A DNA stretch of 64,000 nt from Periplaneta americana (Eukaryota > Arthropoda > Insecta > Blattodea > Blattidae): assembly GCF_040183065.1 (NCBI RefSeq), contig NC_091125.1, positions 117,972,121 through 118,036,120 of the forward strand, given 5' to 3'. The translations under genes and the position numbers were made by a program. The notes beneath the pieces were generated by a model, which was not told the origin of the DNA, ran no database searches, and saw only the letters and a list, made by a program, of their open reading frames with translations. The first letter of the stretch is position 1, and every line of letters begins with the position of its first letter. Positions 40,614 to 52,873 of this stretch are shown here, piece by piece.

Positions 40614-42183
40614 TTTCATATGTTTTTATTGCCTCGAAAGTTACGTTTTAGAGAAATTTCAAGACTTTTACCTATACTGTGGGCCTTTGGGAACAATAGC
40701 ACTAAAACAATTTAAAAAGAAATCGTATCAAATGTTTTGCGTAATTGTTTTCATAAAGTTCGCGATTGTGCGATCATTTCAAATGGTCTAACAAATTCGA
40801 AGTTCCACCACCATTAGAGTAAATTCGCCCACGAAGTTTACGGTGTGCGACTTTATTATTACCTTCAACTAAATTAAAGAATTTCCATGCGACGGATATC
40901 CGATTTCGTGCCATTTTATTCCACTCACAACTACCGTCAGTCCGTACGCGCCGGCCGTCCTTGAGCTAACTGTCGCTTCGCTCCGAACCACCGCATCCCT
41001 CTGTATGTGCCCTGTTCCACCTACGGTAGTACCGGAGATCACCGGTGGAGAGCTTTATTCGTAATCTCCGATTCCTCCGCGGTAGTAGTCACTCCGATGA
41101 GCAGCACTGGGTCAGTTTGTATGCTTGTTGATTGAGAGTAAGAGGCAGAACCTCGCACAAAACAGCCATACCGCCAGACGAGTCTAACCAGCGTATTATA
41201 TGCTTGTACTGTAACACAAAATAATATTTTTTTCCCCAAAGGGTTCCATAGCACTGCTTTTATTTGTAGAAGTGCATTTATGTGGGACAATGAGCGAATC
41301 TGAAATTTCTTCGTTTGTGTTCATTTTGTTGGCAACAAACCATATTTGCCTTATATTGAATATTTTTTGTTTTTGTAGCTGTATCTATACTTGTAGTCTA
41401 ACACCCGAAGTCTTTTCTTCCCGCGCTGAGCTGTGTAAAGTATTGCTAGTGGATGCAAAATTGAGAACACATGACTTTACTTCTTCGGCATTGTCACATT
41501 CACTTTATTGGTTTTTTATTGATCTGTCATGAATTGAGAGATACATGCAAATCGTATCGACATCTTTACTGGAGGTTAAAAACATTATGGGAATGAACCG
41601 TGGCTACTTTCTTAAGCAATGAGCTTAGTTCTGTCGTCGATTTGCAAAAGGGGACATCTACAAAATTACAAAGTGTTGGAAAATCGCAAAAACTATAACC
41701 AAGTTAAATTAAAATGTTCATATATTTTTTTCTAATTAGATCACTATGGATACATACATTCAGGATTCATTATCATTTTGGTTTTTTAAGTCTGTTATGG
41801 TTTTTTTGTTGCGATTTTACACGTCTGAGGACGCCTTGTTAGGGTACGGTGGTATGTGATAAAGTCGCTATAATATGTGTACGACTGTATTACATAATAT
41901 GTAGTCTTTTGCGACATCTTAAAATATTTTTTATCGTTGAGAGAAGCTTGGTATAATGTCCAGTTAGAAAACTGATTATAAATCTGTTCATTCACTATAG
42001 CTCTACGCGATTGGATTGACAGACGAATAGAATCGCGGGCACGAACAGGACGTGTGTTTACGAAAGCAACATCGTGCCGTAACCATGGTAACGTGTGTTG
42101 ATTGCAAAGTTGATAAGCAGAAAAGAAAAATATGTTACTATGGAATAAACACGAGCCTTCTTTTTGACGTAGCTAGTGGGAAA
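40614..42183. other. Unassigned sequence right of the nest
   Basis: A CpG-rich patch at 40890-41170 (GTCCGTACGCGCCGGCCGTC) has no identified function. Short frames at 41039-41532 have no domain. No gene supported. Confidence 0.45.
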
Positions 42184-42312
42184 TGTATGCAACGGAGGGG
42201 AAAAGGAATTGGCCACCCTACTGGCCTAGTTGTCTCGTAAGTGGCGCCTTCTTGTTATCACTTGTGAGGTTCAGACCTGTCTTCGAACAGTTGACTAAAC
42301 AACATTACATCT
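42184..42312 (+). repeat. Dispersed repeat R1, copy 4
   Basis: It runs GTATGCAACGGAGGGGAAAA, GGAATTGGCC, TGGCCTAGTTGTCTCGTAAG and ends GAACAGTTGACTAAACAACA. It is short on the upstream side, like copy 3. Confidence 0.7.
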
Positions 42313-42455
42313 GTAAGTTTGATCCAGTACCAGGGTTCCATTCCAGAAAGTCGACCGATACATTTTCAGGTCAGTCTTGTGCCTATAATATATTTGTAAA
42401 CTATACGACAAATTCCAGTGAAGTAAACGGCGCTCGACGAACTAAGGATCAATTA

Positions 42456-43252
42456 CTACGTTTTCATGGAGTATTCAGATCGATTTGAATACGATTACCA
42501 TATTGAAACTTCCATGAAAACGAGGACTCAACGATCCGAGTCTCAAGGTCGATACATCTAAAAAGTGGTATCGTTCCATGAAAACTGGTTCATATTCGAA
42601 ACGATTTTTTTAGTAGGTTATTTTACGACGCTTTATCAACATCTTAGGTTATTTAGCTTCTGAATGAGATGAAGGTGATAATGCCAGTGAAATGAGTCCG
42701 GGGTCCAACACCGAAAGTTACCCAGCATTTGCTCATATTGGGTTGAGGGAAAACCCTGGAAAAAACCTCAACCAGGTAACTTGCCCCGACCGGGAATCGA
42801 ACCCGGGCCACCTGGTTTCGCGGCTAGACGCGCTAACCGTATTCGAAACGATCTCAGTACACTAAGCGCGAGAACGATCGTCATTTGTTTGATATGTCAG
42901 CTGTTTTACCAACAGCGAGGGCAATATGTATGTTGAAAAGGGGTGTTGTAACGCATATTTTGTGTTTTCTTAAAAGCCAATAGCCTATTACCATTCTTCA
43001 TTAACAATCAGAACATTAAGTTTTCATGCGCCTCATTTGGAAAACGTAACATTGTTTATAGCTAAGGCGTACAGAGTGACCAACATGCTAATATGTCGAT
43101 GACATGTTAACCAACATAACTACTTTCGAAACTTTAGCTTTAGTATTCAATTCGTTTTCAGTGCGTATAAAAATTGCATGAAAACAGGGACCTGTGGGAT
43201 CGTATTCAGTACGGTAAATGTATATCGATTTGAATACTTCATGAAAATGTAG
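42456..43252. mobile_element. Candidate TIR element interrupted by a SINE
   Basis: CTACGTTTTCATGGAGTATT at 42456 is matched from 43252 inward by CTACATTTTCATGAAGTATT, continuing through ATCGAT. CATGAAAAC motifs recur in both directions inside (42515, 42578, 43170). No target duplication is clear. The SINE at 42606-42839 is a later insertion. Confidence 0.5.
42606..42839 (-). mobile_element. tRNA-derived SINE with 13-bp target duplication
   Basis: TATTCGAAACGAT at 42593-42605 is repeated at 42840-42852. On the minus strand the tRNA-like head has GGTTAGCGCGTCTAGCC and B box GGGTTCGATTCC. A body follows with AGGTTTTTTCCAGGGTTTTC, and the tail contains CGTAAAATAACCTACTAAAA. A second copy is at 55967-56222. 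Confidence 0.85.
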
Positions 43253-44529
43253 TGAATCTAGCCAGCGTGACCTTGGATGAGTTGGAGCGGGTGATGTCAT
43301 CTAGTGATACGCGGGAGGGAGAAAATTTGCACGAATTAGCGGGTCGCGCGGCATCCGAGACTGCGAAGCGATAGAATGTTCGCAGTGGCGTGAAACGATT
43401 CGTAACGAACCAAACTACAATCTAAATTGAGCAACAATCAGCGGTCGACGAAAAAAAGCGCGACTGAATTCGAGTGAAACGAGAAAATTTACAATGTCGA
43501 GACATACGTAGCGCAAATAGAAGCGGGCATATATAGCAAACGATAGAGCACGATGATTATTATAGCAGTGATACTTTGGGCTCGCTGAACTCGAATTTCA
43601 CCGCCTGTGAACAATAATAATATGCACGATGATACCGTTTTCTGTTCTCTACTTGCCAACATGGCAAATCAGAATATTTCATTTTATTGTGGTGACAAGT
43701 CAGAGAAACGTCTACGGTGTGTAGAGTGCATTGTATCTTAGAACAGGTTAGTCGTAAGAAAATGATTAATTTTGAATTAGTTTGATCAACGATGCCTAAC
43801 GAAAAATGTGCCAGAAGTGTACTGCTTAAGCAGTGGGTGGGTTGAAGGACACACAACTTTAACAACTGATGGTGTCTCAGTGTTCTTATGTATAACAGAA
43901 AAACATTCAATAACAGTGAATTTCTTTAAAAATTTAAATTGTAAAACTCCCTATTTTGTTATGTTAAGTGTATATGTGCATGAATATTTTGCCGTTTTTA
44001 GTGGATATGAATACGCCTCTATTAAGTATGAACTACTGGCGTGAGAGCCGGCTTCATAGCGATGCTATGCAAAATGTTACAAAAAACCTGGAGACTTATC
44101 CAACTCTGCAGTGACAACGATGAAATTCACATAAACCCGTTAGAATAAGATGCAGGAGTACGCTAAGATCCACTCTGTATAGTTTTGGTGTTACAGATGT
44201 ATTGATGTGAAACTTCAAGCACTTCAGCAGGACTAAGGTTCGTTCCCATCGAAATAAATATATTGTTGTAATATATTGAAATCCAATAACCAAAAATAAA
44301 ACAACATAAAATTTATAAAACTAGAGAAAAATAAAAAATAAGCATAACTCGTAAAAGTAATACAATCAACTCTTCTTTTGGTTTATTCTACCTCATTTGA
44401 AATCACATTTTGGCTTCAGTTTGAATGTTGTCCAGTGAAAAGTTAAGTCCAATCGATATTAATTATTTTCTCTATATTAAGTAGGCCTTGAGTTGATCCA
44501 TTTTTTGGAATGGAGGTGAAGTAGTAATA
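43253..44529. other. Unassigned sequence with a CpG-rich patch
   Basis: The stretch 43300-43520 is CpG-rich (GCGGGTCGCGCGGCATCCGA) and may be regulatory or an old element; there is no ORF. The rest is AT-rich and unrecognised. Confidence 0.4.
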
Positions 44530-45250
44530 CAGGATGTTTCCGAGGTGGTGTTACAAACTTTCAGGGATGATGGCGAAGGGCACATGTATTAATTTGAGAT
44601 AAGGAACCATGGTCCGGAAATGACTGAGTTGAAAGTTATGAGCAAAAATAGTTGTGTGGAAACGGAATTGTAATTTGGCACCACGTGCCCTCCTTCCCTT
44701 AACTTTTGGAACAGTCGTGGAAAAATGGTATGGGCCGAATGTCTTCTACGTGGGTACTTGCCCCGATACAATCTGTGAGCTTGTCTACTGTTCCCATTGG
44801 CTCATCCGTATTCGAAAATCAGATCTGCTTATTCCGGTCTCGTGTACTCCTCCATTTGACTAGGACTGATCGACTGGACACTGTAACTTGTACACATACA
44901 CTGCTGCCTACAGACGTGCATATCAGGACCGGCCATGTCCGTTACACATTACGCCATCTGCATTGCTTTAGTGTAGTTTCCTGTCCCCATCCCTCAGACA
45001 GCGCACTGACTGGAATACTGTAAATAGACAACGTAAACAACGTCAGATGAATACAATATGTGTAATATGTACAGATAAATACACATAAATAAGGTGTACA
45101 GAGGAATAAAATTATTTCATTTCCACAGAACTATTTTTGCTTGTAACTTTCGACTCTCATTTCCGGACCACGGTTCCTTATCTCAAATTGATACATGTGC
45201 CCTTCGCCATCATCCCTGAAAGTTTGTAACACCACCTCGGAAACACCGTG
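44530..45250. mobile_element. 721-bp element with about 150-bp inverted arms, TA-flanked
   Basis: The left end is CAGGATGTTTCCGAGGTGGT and the right end, read inward, CACGGTGTTTCCGAGGTGGT. The arms continue through GTTACAAACTTTCAGGGATG and TGAGATAAGGAACC. TA is at 44528-44529 and 45251-45252. The interior has no transposase; overlapping frames at 44654-45023 show no domain. It is a nonautonomous, probably mariner-type element. Confidence 0.8.
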
Positions 45251-45929
45251 TATATTAATTAAAAAGTAAATGGTGTTAAATATTAAGAATTTCTAATTTA
45301 ATAACAATAGCCACTCCATCACGAAGTCCTTTCATATCTTTTACATTCTAAATTCCCTCTATTTCTTACATCTTTATTATTGCTAAAAAGAAAGTCGGGG
45401 GGAGGGGGCACCCTTGGCTACTACCGTTACGCTCTCCTTGGGTTTAGTGACATTGCCCAGCGGCTCAAATAAAATACGCAAACAGTATACATGATCAGTG
45501 ATCACGACCGTTCCTATTAGAAGTTATACAATTAGCCAGAAGCTGTGAATGAAGCCGCTAAACTAACGAGTGAAGTTCCCAGACTTGTATAACGAGTAAC
45601 GGACCACACGAACCAGTTCCACACGGGACACGAGATAACAAGATCGATGCGATGCTGGAGTCCAGGTGCACATTAATGAATAACCAACATATTGAACTTA
45701 GCAGAGATTACCTCACGTCAGTTTTAATATTAATACGATTTAGTATTCTAGTAACTATTTGAAATCGGTGTATATTGTGTTAACGCCACACAATGCTCAC
45801 AAAGGTACATCTATAAATTAGGCTATTAATAATTTACATATTGTTCGCGTCCGACTTCTGTACCCCCTGAGTAATGATGCTAAGGTTATCGGAAAGATGG
45901 GGGAGGGGAGGAGAGGTATAGTGGACTAC
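45251..45929. other. Unassigned sequence
   Basis: No gene or repeat recognised. A G-rich patch is at 45393-45405. Confidence 0.5.
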
Positions 45930-47642
45930 CTTACTTACTGGCTTTTAAGGAACCCGGAGGTTCATTGCCGCCCTCACATAAGCCCGCCATTGGTCCCTAT
46001 CCTGAGCAAGATTAATCCAGTCTACCATCATATCCCACCTCCCTCAAATCCATTTTAATATTATCTTCCCACCTACGTCTCGGCCTCCCCAAAGGTCTTT
46101 TTCCCTCCGGCCTTCCAACTAACACTCTATATGCATTTCTGGATTCGCCCATACGTGCTACATGCCCTGCCCATCTCAAACGTTTGGATTTTATGTTTCT
46201 AATTATGACAGGTGAAGAATACAATGTGTGCAGGTCTGCGTTGTGTAACTTTCTCCATTCTCTTGTAACTTCATCCCTCTCAGCCCCAAATATTTTCCTA
46301 AGAACCTTATTCTCAAACACCCTTAATCTCTGTTCCACTCTCAAAGTGAGAGTCCAAGTTTCACAACCATACAGAACAACCGGTAATATAACTGTTTTAT
46401 AAATTCTAACTTTCAGATTTTTTGACAGAAGACTAGATGACAAAAGCTTCTCAACCGAATAATAACACGCATTTCCCATATTTATTCTGCGTTTAATTTC
46501 CTCCCGAGTGTCATTTATATTTGTTACTGTTGCTCCAAGATATTTGAATTTTTCCACCTCTTCGAAAGATAAATCTCCAATTTTTATAGTTCCATTTCGT
46601 ACAATATTCTGGTCACGAGACATAATCATATACTTAGTCTTTTCGGGATGTACTTCCAACCCTATCGCTTTACTTGCTTCAACTAGAATTTCCGCGTTTT
46701 CCCTAATCGTTTGTGGATTTTCTCCTAACATATTCACATCATCCGCATAGACAAGAAACTGATGTAACCCATTCAACTCCAAACCCTGTATATTATCCTG
46801 AACTTTCCTAATGGCATATTCTAGAGCGAAGTTAAAAAGTAAAGGTGATAGTGCATCTCCCTGCTTTAGCCCGCAGTGAATTAAAAAAAAAAACATCAGA
46901 TAGAAATTGGCCTATACGGACTCTGCTGTAAGTTTCACTAAGACACATTTTAATTAATCGAACTAGTTTCTTGGGAATACCAAATTCAATAAGAATATTA
47001 TATAAAACTTCTCTTTTAACCGAGTCATACGCCTTTTTGAAATCTATGAATAACTGATGTACTGAACCCTTATACTTCCATTTTTTCTCCAATATCTGTC
47101 AAATACCAAAAATCTGATCAATAGTCGATCTATTACGCCTAAAACCACACTGATGATCCCCAATAATTTCATCTACATATGGAGTTAATCTTCTCAAAAG
47201 GATATTCAACAAAATTTTGTACGTCAACAAAAGTGATATTCCTCGAAAGTTACTACAGTTAGTCTTGTCCCCCTTCTTAAAAATAGGTACGATTATGGAC
47301 TCCTTCCATTGTTCTGGTACAATTTCCTTTTCCCAAATTGCAAGTACAAGTTTATAAATTTCGCTAGATAATGCCCTTCCACCCTCTTGTATTAATTCTG
47401 CTGGAATTTGATCAATACCTGGAGACTTGTACTTTTTCAGATTTTCTATCGCAATTTCGACTTCAGAAAGTGTGGGTTCCGGTATGAATGGCTCAGCAGT
47501 TTGTATTTGAATTTCGTCCTGATCATTTCTATTTGGCCTATGTATATTTAGTAGTTGCCCAAAATAGTTTTTCCATCTATTCAGGATTGAATCAGAGTCT
47601 GTAAGTAAGTCACCATTCTCATCCTTGAGTGTACTATCTATC
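45930..47642 (-). pseudogene. LINE reverse transcriptase, 5'-truncated and frameshifted
   Basis: On the minus strand, in order: DENGDLLTDSDSILNRWKNY, KYKSPGIDQIPAELIQEGG and WKESIIVPIFKKG; then QLFIDFKKAYDSVKREVLYN (RT motif with catalytic D); then [31 protein letters not shown] (catalytic YADD), [18 protein letters not shown] and [20 protein letters not shown]. After a shift comes [20 protein letters not shown], ending LRVP-stop at 45945. Frameshifts lie near 47260, in a poly(A) run near 46885, and near 46015. The endonuclease domain is missing. The tail is AGTAAGTAAG. It is a non-LTR element; the clade is not assigned. Confidence 0.9.
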
Positions 47643-49178
47643 TACTGTTATTTAAAAAAAAAAATGTAGGCTTACGTTAGTATATAGCCAGTGCTTTTGA
47701 GGAAAAACAGAAACTAATGCAGATAAAATTAATATAATTGACGTTTCTGTGTGTCATTTCTAGTATTTAAAACAACTTTGTCTTAACTGTTAGTAATTCG
47801 TATAGTGAAAGTCTCTTTGTTTGGGTCTTGGCATCTACTGCATGCCGGTGCATATCCTGCACAGGATGTTATTCGCACCGTTTCCGCTGTAACATTCTTG
47901 TTCTTTATTTCACGACCTTCGCGTATTGATTTACGAGATGCTCGACTTCTATCCGCCCTCTGGTTGTTATAATATTATTGCGACAGGTGTATGAACGCTT
48001 GTTTTCTTAGTCGTTGAGGTCACGTTAAAATGCCCATGTACTAATTTTCAATTTGTTCATCTACCTGTGGAAGTACAGAATGCACTGCTTTCGTTCGTTC
48101 GCTGCTCTCCATCTCCACTAATGTCGCAGCTTTGATGTTATGGGTTCTGTGCAAATTTGTTTATTGAAGAATCTGAGCTAATTTCAGGTTTCAGTAAGTG
48201 GATAAATTATTTTATCCACCTTTGTTACGTAATGCCAAAGTTTAACGTTCATGAAATTGACGTAATTAGATACTTTACCACACTATTGACATAAAGTGAA
48301 GCACACGTCGAATGAAATTATTTTATTTATTGTACACACTGACTAAAATTGTTTCGGAATATGAAGATAGCCCACAACAGGCTGAAACTAGTCGACAGGG
48401 TACTTTATCTAATATTTAACACGCGAAAGCAATAAACTACATATTCCGAAGTGATATAGTTTTAGAAGTTGTGTAATCAAGATATATAAAAATTGTACAG
48501 TTTGTCAAAGTGAGTCACAGTGTCTAAGCTATACAGTTAATAATCTTCTCGTCATTGAAATATTTATATTTACAGTTATGCAAAACTTACGATAGAAAAT
48601 GAAATATTTGTCTATTGTTTATAGTGACTTAGTTATAAGTGTCATAACTAATGTACTGCAAATTCATTTATTTCAGTAATCTAATTAGCTATAAACAAAA
48701 TCCTGTCACATTTCTCCTCAGAGAGATTGTCAAACTATACTTGATGGATTATTAAACTCGGCCTTAGACCTCATTTGACAATTTTTCCATCTCGGACTTT
48801 AATATAATATGTTGAAATGTAACTTGAAGTGATCATGGTTAATACGAAACTAAAGCGAATATGTTTGGAGAGTTTATGTATCAGAACTAGAACAACAAGT
48901 GATTAACAAATAATTAGATAAAGAAGAATGCAAATTAATAGTCGGTTGTACAATTAAATTACTGAGGAAGGGGATAAGGAGTGTAAATGAAGTGAAGTAA
49001 TAGTTGTTAAAGGTGATAAGATAATCTTGTTCACAATAAAAAAGATATAAGGGATGACTAATTAGGAAAGGTATTGTGAGGAAGATGAATGTAACTGATG
49101 TATTGTTGGTTCATATACAAAAATGTGAAAGCCACCATTAAAGGTTGTATTTGGTGATGACAGTATCATCGTATAATG
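47643..49178. other. Unassigned AT-rich sequence
   Basis: No coding or structural signal recognised. CAGGCTGAAACTAGTCGACA near 48379 resembles the terminal motifs of some retroposons but is isolated. Confidence 0.45.
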
Positions 49179-49191
49179 TACGATACGTTAA

Positions 49192-49415
49192 TGTTATGTT
49201 TTATTTAACGACGCTCGCAACTGCAGAGGTTATATCAGCGTCGCCGGATGTGCCGGAATTTTGTCCCGCAGGAGTTCTTTTACATGCCAGTAAATCTACT
49301 GACATGAGCCTGTCGCATTTAAGCACACTTAAATGCCATCGACCTGGCCCGGGATCGAACCCGCAACCTTGGGCATAGAAGGCCAGCGCTATACCAACTT
49401 GCCAACCAGGTCGAC
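49192..49415 (-). mobile_element. tRNA-derived SINE (GGCCTGGTTGGC family) with 13-bp target duplication
   Basis: TACGATACGTTAA at 49179-49191 is repeated at 49416-49428. On the minus strand the head is GACCTGGTTGGCAAGTTGGT and the B box GGGTTCGATCCC. The tail contains the hairpin CGACGCT/AGCGTCG, then TTAAATAAAACATAAC. A plus-strand copy is at 61771-61985. Confidence 0.88.
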
Positions 49416-49537
49416 TACGATACGTTAAGATACTACTTGATCGTAAATAACTTGCCTATCTATTGCGGTCTTGCCAAAAATGTATTCTTAACTAACTTAA
49501 TGACTTAAGAGATAAAATAGAGAATATTATTAGAATT

Positions 49538-49738
49538 ATTTTTTTAAAGACGCTTTCAACTGCAGAAGTTATTCAACGTCGAAATTCAACATGGGCGAGA
49601 ATTAGCAGACAAAATTTTTCCTGTCTTTTATCAGAAACAGGAATCTTTGCATGTCGTAAATCAGAGACTTTGGTCCCACAACTTTTCTTCCATCCCGGGG
49701 AAAACAAAGCTAAGGATTTTATAAAATCCATACCCTAT
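49538..49738 (-). mobile_element. SINE-like fragment sharing the same 3' tail
   Basis: GACGCTTTCAACTGCAGAAG then TTATTCAACGTCG is a diverged version of the conserved SINE tail of 49192-49415. The body is different or heavily decayed and no B box is visible. It abuts the next SINE. Confidence 0.45.
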
Positions 49739-49741
49739 TCT

Positions 49742-49950
49742 CGTCCATGGTCGAGTGGTTAGCCTCTACCTTCCACCGTGGCGACCCGGGTTCGATCCCC
49801 GTTTGGGTCACGAAGGAATTTGTGGTGGACAAACCGGGGGCGAGAGTTTTTCTCAGGGTTCTCCCTATTCCCCTCACCAATATCATTTCACCAATACTCC
49901 ACAATCATCCTTACTCTGCGAGGTCCCGAGCGAGGCCTCCAGAACAAATA
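49742..49950 (+). mobile_element. tRNA-derived SINE (GGTCGAGTGGTTAGC family)
   Basis: A box TGGTCGAGTGGTTAGCC and B box CGGGTTCGATCCCCG lie at the left end. The body contains GGTGGACAAACCGGGGGCGA and TCTCAGGGTTCTCCCTATTC. The end near GAGGCCTCCAGAAC is approximate. Not a functional tRNA. Confidence 0.7.
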
Positions 49951-50828
49951 AAAAGTGGCTGAAAATTGTACACATTTGTGTTTAATAAAGACTATTAAAA
50001 TTCATCTCCCTCGGCAGCGTTTCAGTCTGCGAACTTCTGATTCAACGGCTGTTACGGTAACCGCTAGATCTTATAGAATCTAGGACGATTAACGTGGGTA
50101 TTAGCAGGGTGGGGGACTTACATAGGATCGACTAGCTATGGGGATGCACTATGATTGGATAGTTTTCATAGTTGCTATATTATAAATTTCATAATGGGTT
50201 ATTAAAAGGTACAGTGCAGTTTATCTGCCAAATATGCGGAATAGGTGACATCCTACTCTAATGTGCGTTGGTATACGCATAATGTTAGTACAGTTAGTCA
50301 AGAAATGATTGAGCGTTGTAAATGACATACATTCAAGTTACCAAGTGAAATTTGAACGAATGAGCCGATTTTTGTAACATTGAGAGCTCTTGTATGGAGT
50401 CACACCTGGTACGTCATCAGTATGTTTCACCTGTCTCCAGGTGTTTGATTGTCCTCGACCTTGGCGCCCCGGTTTTTGCTCCTGCCTCACTGAAGCATGC
50501 TGTTTGTCATTTTGTGTCTACTGTGCAATGTCTTTTCAGTACCTTTATATTTTTCTCCCGTTTGTTTTGGAGGAGATATGACTTGGATATTTAACTATTA
50601 TACTAACAGTAAACAAGTTGTACATATTAATACATTTTTAGAAGCAATGTCGGAGATGGAGACCTCATATTTTTACAATATGTTACTCTGCTGTAAGAGT
50701 AATGATAACTGTTGCTTGTTGCAGAGGGCCGGGCGGCCTGAAAAGTATTTCGAAAAACGCAACAGATTTGAGAAATGATTTCTTTTTGATATTCCGACAA
50801 CTAATCTTTTATTACGATGCAACAGTGT
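49951..50828. other. Unassigned sequence
   Basis: Several overlapping short frames at 50390-50778 have no recognisable domain. Confidence 0.45.
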
Positions 50829-50992
50829 TGTTGTTGTTATACAGTCAACTGTCCGAAGAGAGGTCTGAAACTCAGAAGTGATACCATGAAGGCATCACTT
50901 ACGAGGCAACTAGGCCAGGAGATACTGGGCTAGAGTGGCCAGTTCCTTTCCCCCCTCCATTGCATACATCGCCGACAAGCGCAACAATAATA
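50829..50992 (-). repeat. Dispersed repeat R1, copy 5
   Basis: GTCAACTGTCCGAAGAGAGG, GCAACTAGGCCAGGAGATAC and CCTCCATTGCATACATCGCC are shared with the 62031 copy. It starts at TTGTTGTTG, the same end as copy 6. Confidence 0.75.
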
Positions 50993-52194
50993 GTCGTAAT
51001 AAAAACTGTTCCGACTGGCAGCCTCAAAATTACGTCCAATAGGCGCGACAAATAGATTTGAGGAATCGAATTTCCTTTTTGGTACTCTCACTGCTAATCT
51101 CTTGTTAGCATCAATAATTATCGTATTTACCGCAATAAAAACTTACGGCGGAAGCCCTCAAAGTACGGTACAACAATATTAATGTAAATCGATATCTACA
51201 AATCATTCACTATTATTGTATCCAACTTTGAAAAAAAAAAAAAACACTGTCATTCTGCTGCTGATAACGTGATGGTTTATGTCCGTCCGTGACGGAGACT
51301 GTTGACATACGTGTATCGTTGTTCGTTACCGTGTTTGCTGGGAAGAATGGGCAACGTAAAAAGAAAATGAAAGATTCAGGCCTACTAGTAAAAATGTCCA
51401 AATTAGATGCTTGCTTTACTGTTTCTTCTAAAGCATCTTCTAGTGAACCAATATACTGTACAATGTTAATGTTAGTGTTGCTGCTGCGCGTACAAAATCT
51501 GATCGTACACCATCGTGCACGGTCAATGATTTAAATAATGTGTCCGAAAGTCAGGATTTCGAGAAGCTAAACTTAGATCCAGATCTATCCAAATGGGTAA
51601 TAAATGGCTCAGTTGGTGGAGGAAAGAAAAACATTCCGGTCTTGGATTTCGACTCCCCCCCCCCCCCCCCAAAGTAAAGTAGTTGTTTTTTTGTAATACT
51701 ACATGTAGACTTTCCGATATGACATCAGCTTTGACAAAATAAGATTATAAAATTATAATTACTATTGAAAAAATGCCAGTGGGCGCATGAAAAAACACGA
51801 AGAAATTCTTTACTGAAGCGAAGTCCTGAAATGTGTGGTGACAACATTTGTCTCCAGTTTCTCGAAGTTTATCATTTAAGATACTGAAGAAAAAATTGAG
51901 TCATCTGAATCACCTCGTAATAAATTTAACAGTGGAAATCACATCATAGTGCTTGAACCCATCGCAGCATTTGATCCGTTTTCGGCCCTAACAGATCAAG
52001 TCCCATTCTCAGACGAGTAACCTGATAAGCCTCAAGGTCAGAGACCCAAGCCCTCCTTATATCAGCATTGTAAACTCGTACTACTTCCAACATTTATTTT
52101 ATACTATTGTAGATGATAGATGAAATGAGAGAAATGTGGAGAATGTTGTTGGAATTATAGAAACACCCCTAGAAAAACTCTCTGCAAATGTCTG
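50993..52194. other. Unassigned sequence with a possible transposase-like patch
   Basis: At 51340-51620 two plus frames read KDSGLLVKMSKLDACFTVSS and, one frame over, NVSESQDFEKLNLDPDLSKW. The lysine-rich start with D.CFTVS resembles the N termini of hAT-type zinc-finger transposases, but the match is weak and no zinc finger or catalytic part follows. A poly(C) run is at 51656-51670. The rest is unrecognised. Confidence 0.3.
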
Positions 52195-52300
52195 CTTTGT
52201 CTACCTCAAATACCATCACGAGTTGGTCGGAGATCGAACCCAGGCCACATACGCAGCTATTACTACCATCACTGCTCCATGCTATATGTGGGCTGTACGC
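52195..52300 (-). mobile_element. tRNA-like SINE head (minus)
   Basis: On the minus strand, GCATGGAGCAGTGATGGTAG is followed by B box GGGTTCGATCTCC. It is short, the body to the left is unclear, and the A box is degraded. Confidence 0.45.
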
Positions 52301-52873
52301 AGCTCAAACACTTCGAAGTCTTAGGTGCGATTGTTTTCATTATGAAGGATTGAGACCATGAAGGATATCTGCTTTGACTCAAAATGAAACAAGTGGATTG
52401 TGGTTATATGGCCGATAAGACTACCCTACCAAGTGCATCCACCCCATCTGCATTCTTGTTCTACACCGCGGCTTCCTGTTCGCACACTATGCGTGGGAAA
52501 CTAGGTCTCTTCAAGCCCCGTCCGTACCTTCGGTGTAAGAAGTGAGCGCTTGTGAAGTTGCGTAAAAAGTATCTTATAATACTTAGGCTAGTATAAACGC
52601 GACTTCGAGAAGACTGTACTTCTCATGAGGACTGCTTGAAGTGATTGTTCGTGTTCATTAATCTGCTTCTTAAAAATGAAGTAAAAGAAAAGAATATGTT
52701 CTATTGTTTTGTCCTGTTAGATAATGTGAAAAAAGTATATATACATAGTGTACTACGTTGACATTAACTGCTATTTCACGAAATAATTCCTAGATAAGTT
52801 ATAATGGACCCGAGGTTTTTACTTCCATTGATAGATGCATGCTTGTAATAATTTCTGGAGAATTCTTAGAAAG
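52301..52873. other. Unassigned sequence
   Basis: A mildly CpG-rich patch at about 52440-52560 is followed by AT-rich DNA. No gene found. Confidence 0.45.

Noticed and set aside
44654-45023. Overlapping 69- and 105-codon plus frames
   Set aside because: They lie in the interior of a palindromic nonautonomous element and show no domain.
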